Shown piece after piece: positions 56,871 to 64,000 of a stretch of DNA of 64,000 nt. The notes below the pieces were generated by a model. It worked only from the letters and a program-made list of their open reading frames with translations. It did not search any database and had not been told where the DNA came from. Each line of letters begins with the position of its first letter. Positions within the stretch are counted from its first letter, which is position 1. This stretch comes from Lasiodiplodia sp. COLG20 (taxonomy: Eukaryota; Ascomycota; Dothideomycetes; Botryosphaeriales; Botryosphaeriaceae). Where the stretch lies: positions 1,292,501-1,356,500 of the forward strand of contig VNWV01000009.1 of NCBI GenBank assembly GCA_009801085.1, read 5' to 3'. Made by a program: the position numbers and the translations under genes.

Positions 56871-58672
56871 CAGCCCCCACGAGCTGCGCCAGCAGGCAGG
56901 ACCTGCTCGCCGCCTTGACCCTTGCCGTCGAGACGGTCCATCCCGCCGCCGTCGCCGCCATCGTCGACTACCTGGCCAGTCCGCTGTCCGACGGCGACCT
57001 CGCAGACTTCGTTCAGTCTCTGGGCCCTGCCGATGACCTGACGCCTGCTGCGAGCGCCCGCCTGTTGGACCGCATCAACCGCGCGAAGACGCGCTACGCT
57101 ACCTTCCTGCGTGCCCGCAACCTGCACGACGTCCGCATCCAGTGGCCCTACGAGCACAGCCTGCAAACCCTTGGCCTGCTCCACAGCAAGGACCTCGCAA
57201 CCTTCTTCGAGGGCCTTTGGGCGCGCCGCTACACGCACTGCGCTGTCCCGCAGTCCTACCGCTCCTTCAGCGTCATCGTCACTTCTCCCGACTTCGCCCG
57301 CCTTTGCACCTTCGCCCAGGACAGGCGCATTGCCGTGGCCGAGAACGTGCTTCAGACCTTCGGTCCTCTTGAGAGAGGCTCCACGCCGCGCTCCATGCGG
57401 GACATCCACCTGCAAATGGCTGCCGCTCTCTGCGACATTCACGACCATCGCTTTGACTTGGCCACGCCGACAATTGAGCGTGGCAACGAGCCCTGGTTCC
57501 CCTTCCCCAATGTTGTACGCCAATCCAATGAGATCATTGCCCCGCCGCGCTTTGAGAACATGCTTGGCAGAAGGCTTGACTCTATCAAGGACTGGGACCG
57601 CGGCAAGGCTGCCGACGTGGTGCTAAAGAACGTTGCTCCCGCAAGAAAGCGTGCTGCGCGCCGAAGCATTGACAGGACAAAGATGCCTTCCCATTGGAAA
57701 GACCTGGACCATGGCCAGCGGGAAGACTTCTTCACCGGAAAACTCGGCGACAGGAGTGCTCGCGGTCCCGTTCGCTGGCCTGAGCTTCCCGTCATCAAAG
57801 AAGACCGTCAGTATGATAAGGCAGCTCGCAAACCGCCGCCGAACGGCTACCAAATGGACGCTTTGTCCAACTCGGGAGAGGATTCGGCCTCAGTTGCTGT
57901 TACAAGTCTCTCGACTGTTAACGGCGACCTGAGGCGAATGAAGTCGTTTGTCCGAAAGCCTTCAAGGGGCGAGCTCATCCTGCCAAGCGCAGAAGTCGAC
58001 ATGGCGCAAGCGGAAGCTCTTCCAACACCTCCCTCTCTAACTTGTGTCGTCCCTATGTCCGGCCGACCGCCAAGCGACACAGGGCTGGCAACTCCACCCG
58101 ACTCGGCATCGCCAGTCAAGCCCCAAGGCCCGAGCAAACGGTTCAATAGGCGAGCTCCAAGCGCAGCATCAAGGGTCAAAGCACGCCGTCCTCAAATTCG
58201 CCGGTCCACCCCCAACAAGACGAATAGTAGCTCCACCACTACGGTCAGTTCACGCGCTGAATCGATTTATTCGATGGAGGATCTCAACAAGACATCTGCA
58301 CAGAGCAGTTCTACGACACCGTCACCACCGCAACTCTGGTCGAATCCCTTCGAGTGCTGCAGGGTCCCTGAAAGATGCACAAGCTCCGGCTTAACCACCT
58401 TCTCGCCTACAAAACAGGCGACAACCAGCGTCCAACACATCGAAGCTGCTGCTGAGCGTGCTTTGTTTGTCGATCAAGGCATCACGGTATTGAGTGACAC
58501 GAAAGAAAAGCAACTTGACGAAATACCTCCAAAATCACGAACGGAGAGGATTGACTCGGCCATTACGCCTATACATCGCACCGCTATTGATGCTCTGAAA
58601 GACAGCATGAGCCCAAAGGAGGCTGTGGCCATGAGCGGAGAAACCATCAGCGAGACGTCCCATCGCTGGTGA
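56867..58672 (+). CDS. Uncharacterised 601-aa protein
   Basis: It is a single exon. The N-terminal 300 residues look folded and helical (QDLLAALTLAVETVHPAAVA, PYEHSLQTLGLLHSKDLATF, SFSVIVTSPDFARLCTFAQD), with a conserved-looking WPYEHS and FPNVVRQSNEIIAPPRFENM. A basic stretch (APARKRAARRSIDRTKM) follows, and the C-terminal half is disordered and Ser/Thr/Pro-rich with several SP/TP sites. It has no signal peptide or membrane span. I do not recognise a family. Codon use is even and the frame is long, so it is a real gene. Its start is set by the ATGA overlap with a short uORF. Confidence 0.82.
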   Translation: MTAPTSCASRQDLLAALTLAVETVHPAAVAAIVDYLASPLSDGDLADFVQSLGPADDLTPAASARLLDRINRAKTRYATFLRARNLHDVRIQWPYEHSLQTLGLLHSKDLATFFEGLWARRYTHCAVPQSYRSFSVIVTSPDFARLCTFAQDRRIAVAENVLQTFGPLERGSTPRSMRDIHLQMAAALCDIHDHRFDLATPTIERGNEPWFPFPNVVRQSNEIIAPPRFENMLGRRLDSIKDWDRGKAADVVLKNVAPARKRAARRSIDRTKMPSHWKDLDHGQREDFFTGKLGDRSARGPVRWPELPVIKEDRQYDKAARKPPPNGYQMDALSNSGEDSASVAVTSLSTVNGDLRRMKSFVRKPSRGELILPSAEVDMAQAEALPTPPSLTCVVPMSGRPPSDTGLATPPDSASPVKPQGPSKRFNRRAPSAASRVKARRPQIRRSTPNKTNSSSTTTVSSRAESIYSMEDLNKTSAQSSSTTPSPPQLWSNPFECCRVPERCTSSGLTTFSPTKQATTSVQHIEAAAERALFVDQGITVLSDTKEKQLDEIPPKSRTERIDSAITPIHRTAIDALKDSMSPKEAVAMSGETISETSHRW

Positions 58673-61600
58673 AATGTCAAGAAGACGACTACCATTCCAC
58701 TCATTGATTCACGAAATTTGTCACAGCATAAGTACACGCCGTCGGCTCTCGCATAGTAGTGCCTAATTGTCGACAGCGCTGCCAGAGTCGGCGTTTCTCA
58801 TCTATTTTCGCAGCGTCTTTCTTCTCTCGTATGTATTCTCCATGCAGCGCCAGATCTGCAACGTCTTCATTAGCAGAAGGCGCTGCTCACATCCATTTTA
58901 CTGTTTGGAGGTTGAGGGGACTCTCTTTCGTTGAGGCATTATTTGCGGATACACCTCATTGGGAACCAATTGTTCATTGTCTCTGCTTCTTGTGTTTGAT
59001 GATTCTTTCTCTTTTCAAGGAAACGGTTATACCCCCCGATTCACTCTCTGCGTTTTGCTTTCGAATGATGTTTACCAGCGAAAGGCGAGGCGTTCAGGAG
59101 CGTGAGTGGTAATCAGGAGGATGCAGCGGTCGAGGTGTCAAACGGTAGACAGGTTCGGTTGTTAGTGAATACACTATAGTCAAGGTCAAATCTTGGCAGA
59201 CAGTGAAAAAAAATCGAGGTGTTACAAAAACGGCGTAGCAAAGGCATCTGGACCGACGTTCCTGTGTAGTGTACCTGTCTTCCCCACAAATTAGCGCCTT
59301 GACGCCAGCATCCGCAATGGAGAATGGGCCCAGCCAGTCAGCCATGCCGCTATCTAGCCCGGCGCCACCGTGCGACTCTCCCCCTGTTCTCCGAGATCTC
59401 CGAGCGGCCGGCCACAGCTGATATCCCTTTGTAGACTGTGCAATCCGCTGGTCGATATTCTACTGCATCTACATGCCAGACGTCTATTGTTCCCTCTTCT
59501 CGAATACCCAAAGTCTGCGCAGAATGAAACTCTAAATGAAGTACCTTGCCAAGAGCGGCGACACCATCATCAAATGATGCATTGGAAAAGGCGCACAAGC
59601 CTGGATGATGAGAGACAAGAATCACGCGCGCTGGGCTTCTTTGCCGCGCGTGCTGTGCGTGGGAGATTCGCGACGAGTGTCATAGCCCGCAGCGTCGGAA
59701 GCAAGCCGTCGCCACCTACAATACATCCATCTCCTTGCCGGGGATAGACACGCACAGTATTGTTTCCGGATCCAGGGCATGCTGCGTGGCTCCAAGATGC
59801 AGGGTTGCCAATCGTGCGACGTGACACAAAAAAGACGCAGGGTCGTCGCTCCATTGTCTTTTCTTTGCCCTGCATACATTGCGGATCTAGCCCCGAGAGA
59901 AGGGGGCAAAAACGTGGGGAAGGAAGGAGGATCAATAATGATGATATTATGAGCGAGAAGCGGTGTGCGAGACGGCAGGTCTGGTCACTGATGGACTGCT
60001 CGGTCTGCCGTATGCTTTGCCGAACGCTCATCACCACAAGACGGGTACAGCACACGGGTTTTAGGTTTTCGGAGGTTCCCGCAAAGAGCTGTGGATGGTT
60101 GGGATGAAGTCCGCATTCCAACCCCGGGAGAGCAACCAGCAAACAACATCCCCTCACCATTGCAACACCGTGCCGGGGCCTGTATGCATGTGCATCGCAT
60201 GTGTAAGAGGCGTTCGTCGCCGCGAACTCCGGGTTTCACGAACTCCTCTCCGACTTGAACAAGCAGCAGTAGTAATCCCCTCTGCTTTGATCGCGCTTGT
60301 GAGAGACGGGTCAAGAAAGTACAAACAGCCACTCATCAGCAGCAAGCTGTATGCGGAAAAAAGAAAGGGAAAACGAAATGAGAAACCGGAACTGTCACCC
60401 CCTCCCCTTTTCAAGAATCGAAATAAAATCCAAACATCTCTTTCAGCGGCAAATCCGAGCGCCCGACCATCCACAATACATACCACATGCCACACCATAT
60501 AGATGCCCCACCGGGCGCTCGCTCGTGCCGCGGCTTAGGCCGTTCCCGCTTACTCGGTAGTCAGAGCCGACGGCGAAAAGGCGGCACATGTGTGCCCCCC
60601 CGGCTTGTTCCATGCTTGCCGTGGGGAGCTCCGCATGCGGATGGCCTCGGCCCTTCTTCTGCTCGTGCTCTGCTCGGATCGTGCAAGTCGACTGTATCAG
60701 GATCAAAGGAATGGTGGATGCAGATGCAGATGCGGGTGGCGGGTTCTGCGGCGTGCTGCGGATGCCGGGTGTGGAAATGGCTTTTATTTCCGGACGTGGA
60801 TTGATGGCTAGGTGGGCGATAGGTAAGCATGTAGGGGATTAATAAACTGAAAAGGAATCCTGTGATGTCAGAACTGCATGCTGATCCGTGACGGTGGTTT
60901 AAACTACTGCGCCTCGGGCGGGTCCCGAAAAAGAAATATTCATTGCCGCCATGGCCCGCCGGTGAGTATACTGGATGTATAGTAATAGTGTCGCGTGGGA
61001 ATAGCAAGCCGGGTTAGACCAAAAGAAAAAGTGTACAACATAATAGCAATAGAGAAGCTAGAAGAGATGCTAGCACGATGACGAAACCGCCAAGTCTGCA
61101 CCCATCGGGCTGAACACCTACTTTTTGCTCGGAGTCATTCCCTTTCGTCTCCAGATCGACAACTCTCGCTATTTCGGTTCAAAGTTATCACGACGGGAAC
61201 CGTCTTTGGATCCTCCTTCCCGTCGCAAGAGCCCAAGACGACACCCTGCCACTGACCGGAAAAGATAAGGACGCACCCACCATTTGCACCTCTTTCGTCA
61301 CAGTAACGGTGAGATCTGCTTTGGCCAACCCCCTATCTCAAAGAGTTAAAGGGGCGCGATAGGCAGCATGTGTTTTCAACTTCCGATCTCGATCAGTTCC
61401 CCTTCCTTCCTTCAGTCCGCCAACCCAGATAAGTAATCGTTCACGTGTCATACGCAATATATAATCACGGGGATCGACTGTTGGTCTAGGCTCCCAGCTA
61501 ACAAGCTAGGGCTGATTGACAATTGAGGCTGAGAGCCGCTCTAAAAATCCTTTCCATGTGCTCTTTCTCGCTACCAGATCGGTGGCATCGGCTAATAGTC

Positions 61601-61783
61601 CGCTTTCAGGACCTCGAGTCAGGTAAACACCTCACCCTCCTCAAATGAGTGCCATTGTGGCAGAGCAGAAGGAGCAGGATCCCTGACCTCCCCAGTCCCG
61701 GGCGGATGGGCCGGGAAAGGCGTGTGGGCGGAGTTCCGCTGAGCTGGTAGCCAGCTTTCAGCCGTAGGGCGGGAAGATCTGGC
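58673..61783. other. 3.1 kb region without recognisable genes, up to the assembly gap
   Basis: There are several open frames on both strands (58759-60500) but none with family motifs or convincing splice partners. Sequence includes an A8 run near 59205-59212 and GC-balanced stretches. Just before the gap (61600-61783) nothing resembles the missing 3' half of the GH28 gene, so the two sides of the gap may not be close neighbours. Confidence 0.45.
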
Positions 61784-61881
61784 NNNNNNNNNNNNNNNNN
61801 NNNNNNNNNNNNNNNNNNNNNNNNNNNNNNNNNNNNNNNNNNNNNNNNNNNNNNNNNNNNNNNNNNNNNNNNNNNNNNNNN
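61784..61881. other. Assembly gap (98 N)
   Basis: A run of 98 undetermined bases interrupts the GH28 gene. Its true size is unknown. Confidence 1.
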
Positions 61882-61929
61882 ATGAGCTATGGTTGAGGAG
61901 ATGGGGTTAAGGAATGGAGTGGGACGTAC

Positions 61930-63271
61930 AACCGAGGCCGCCGCCGCCGCCGTTGGGTGGATAGCCTTTCTGGACTCCAGTCCAGGTTTTGAGGTAGCTG
62001 TTATTGTGAGTGCTAAGAAGTCTTTTTGTTTCAGTGACGAGGGAAGGCTTACATTGCCCATCTGTGGCCGTGTTAGTCATCCTCCCGTTGGTTGGAAATG
62101 TTGGAAATTAAGTAGGTCAACTTACCGGGTATTGATTAGGGTGATGTTTCTGGCGTAAACGTTCTCAATAAATTCATACCAATTGAGAAATTGACCGATG
62201 CTACCTATAGCCAGTGACTGCCCGTCTTCGAAAATGGTGTCGTAAATATATATCTCCGACGAGTTGGCTTTTATAGCGATACTTTGGCAGACAATTAGCG
62301 TGAATCCCCGTGACAGTTTCTGTTCTTACCCGTCGTCACCGTTGACAATGTGCCAACGGTTGAAGGTAATGTTTTTAGCATAAATTGTATCCGCTCCATC
62401 CGTGTTTCGGGTGCTGGAGTCATTCTCGCTGGTATTATTGACGTAAATGTCCTGCAAAAGGACGTTTTCCGAGTTCTTGACCGTCATCGTCCTTAAGGAT
62501 TCCCCGAATCAGCAATCACATCCCTCGCGCACAGCAGAGTAATTTGCAGATCTACATGAGAGGTAAATCAATGCACAACTTACCACATCTGACTCTGCAC
62601 GAACCGCAACCCCTCAAACACCGAGTCGTACGTCTCCCAAATCGTGAGTTGGTGCGGTCTGTGCGGATAGTTTGACACTGAGCCTGCAAAATCGTACCAC
62701 ACTTGACCATTGCCGTCAAACGTGCCGTACCCGAAGCCTTGGAACCGCACACCGCGTCCGCCGAAGATCCACGCCGTAGTGTGATTCTGATAACCCATGG
62801 GCAAGGAGTTGTTCAGCCAGTAATCCACATCCGTGGACCACTGTGAGATCCTGCCAGTCAGTAAGTGCATCCTGAGCAATTTTCTCCCATCGGAGATCAG
62901 AGCAAAGAGGTAGAAGAAGTAAAAAAGGTGGCTTGAAGGGCGAAGAGCAAACTCACCAGGAGCGTTCCGTGAAGCTCGATATCGACATCCTCCAGCTCGG
63001 ACGTGTTGAGCACAGAGTTGACGTAGTACGTCTCGTTCAGGAAGACGACTTTGCCGCCGTGTCCGCACTCATCAAAGGCTGCGCGGATGGCGACAGCGTC
63101 ATCGGTAGCGTTACTGCCGCCCGGCTCCACCGTGCATTCCTTGCGATCATTCCTTATGGCCAGTGAGCCCACGCTGCTCTTGTCGGCGGCGAGGTTGTTG
63201 CCGAGGACGAGTAGCGCGAATAAGAAGACGGAAGCGCGCGAAACGAAAGCGAGGAAACGATTTGCGAACAT
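61930..63271 (-). CDS. GH28 pectinase (exopolygalacturonase/rhamnogalacturonase type), 3' part lost in gap
   Basis: Exons on the minus strand are 63271-62957, 62840-62584, 62491-62330, 62281-62126, 62061-62053 and 61997-61930. The frame is continuous for 322 codons and then enters an intron running into the gap. A signal peptide (ASVFLFALLVLGNNLA) precedes the parallel beta-helix enzyme: GGKVVFLNETYYVNSVL, GTLLWSTDVDYWLNNSLPMG, GYGTFDGNGQVWYDF, SVFEGLRFVQSQMW. GH28 catalytic blocks are NTDGADT (Asp about 221) and NGDDGIAIKANSS (Asp pair at 243-244). The usual GHG is replaced by DGQSLAIGSIGQ, as in exo-acting and rhamnogalacturonan subgroups, then YLKTWTGVQKGYPPNGGGGG. It cleaves plant pectin outside the cell. 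The C-terminal helix coils and last cysteines are missing. Confidence 0.88.
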
Positions 63272-64000
63272 GACTTGTCTGTTGTGAAAGCTAGTTGGAA
63301 CTTGATCTGTAGGGTAACCCATCGGCAGTGCGAAAGAATTAATATAATCAGAGCCTCTTCATCTACGGCAAGGTATACTCCTCTATGCATACATGGACGT
63401 CACAGTTCGCTCTCCGCAAAAAGCTTGCCGTGCGTACTAGAACGAAGTCGCCATGTTCCACCCGAGCGCCATTTTTTCCTGGATTCCGTAAGAGCGCGAC
63501 GCTTCCCCGCAAACACTCCAGGTACGATGATCACCCGAGCCAACCACCAGGGGAAGGGCGGGGTACGGTCCACCAATCAATGGATGAGGGGCATCTGGTA
63601 CAACGGAGGTATGGAGACCGAGAGGGTAGCGGCGAAATGGAATAACGATCGATTGAATGCGTGTAACAACGTGTCAATAGATCACGCAAGACCTCGGTGG
63701 TTGCTTCTCCAAAGCCCACGAAGTATGCAAGACTCGGACGCACGGAAGGGATTCAGGGCCACGGAGAAAGCAGGGCAAAGTATGCAAATGAACATCAAGC
63801 CGCAGATCGACATTCACGAATACACTTAAGACACAAGCATTACATCATATCAAGGAAAGAAGGACGATACATTCACTTCTTATTTCTCCTGTTGTTCGGG
63901 TTTCGTTCAATGTTCCCCGAGTAGCAACGTATAGACGACGACCCATCCAACTAGGGCCTCTAAATATAGACAACAAGACGGAAACTTATTAACAGAAAGG
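63272..64000. promoter_or_regulatory. Upstream region of the GH28 gene to window end
   Basis: These 729 bp contain no supportable gene. Open frames are short and unrecognised. It should hold the GH28 promoter on the minus strand. Confidence 0.4.

Overview
The window is nuclear DNA of a filamentous ascomycete (Pezizomycotina). The signs are short introns of about 45-65 nt with GTRNGT donors, CTAAC/CTGAC branch sites and CAG/TAG acceptors, compact head-to-head gene pairs, and fungus-specific families (Rlm1 MADS factor, Msb1, Pfa4, Env7, dipeptidyl-peptidase V, DUF3602). A dothideomycete is my best guess, but that is inference. I assembled 21 intact or partial protein genes by joining exons on conserved protein sequence and splice signals, plus one pseudogene and two weak small-gene candidates.

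Layout. 1-767 (-): 5' part of an Rlm1-type MADS-box regulator of cell-wall integrity, cut by the window edge. 4360-4916 (-): five-exon DUF3140-like small protein. 6761-10110 (+): Msb1/Mug8 morphogenesis protein. 13025-15088 (+): 14-TM MFS drug transporter. 17020-19042 (-): ALG12 mannosyltransferase, head-to-head with 19311-20867 (+) Pfa4 DHHC palmitoyltransferase. 20946-22023 (-): class I SAM methyltransferase. 22754-24102 (+): Env7/STK16 kinase. 25476-27779 (+): secreted dipeptidyl-peptidase V. 29622-31688 (-): fumarate reductase with a C-terminal cytochrome b5 domain. 32738-34398 (-): pseudogene with two in-frame stops and a frameshift.

35446-36609 (-) Borealin/Nbl1 is divergent from 36936-38020 (+) Rpn10. 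38853-39438 (-) TRAPP subunit Trs23 is divergent from 39827-41545 (+) a tandem-domain E2. 43133-44357 (-) is a probable mitochondrial basic protein, divergent from 44643-44882 (+) CDC26/Hcn1. 45605-50016 (+): very long secreted GH16 glucanase. 50671-51163 (-): DUF3602 protein. 52411-56010 (-): WG/GW-repeat protein with a ZZ finger. 56867-58672 (+): unrecognised protein. 61930-63271 (-): GH28 pectinase that runs into an assembly gap (61784-61881).

Most of the genes are housekeeping: wall integrity and polarity (Rlm1, Msb1), glycosylation and lipidation (ALG12, Pfa4), ubiquitin and cell cycle (Rpn10, E2, CDC26, Borealin) and vesicle transport (Trs23). Secreted enzymes (DPP V, GH16, GH28) are interspersed. 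No secondary-metabolite cluster, transposon, tRNA, rRNA or CRISPR array was recognised. The points most worth a second look are the pseudogene whose two stops both fit C-to-T changes at CpA, a TRAPP gene whose start codon is split by an in-frame intron, the WG-rich ZZ protein, the E2 with two active-site-like cysteines, and the oversized GH16 enzyme.
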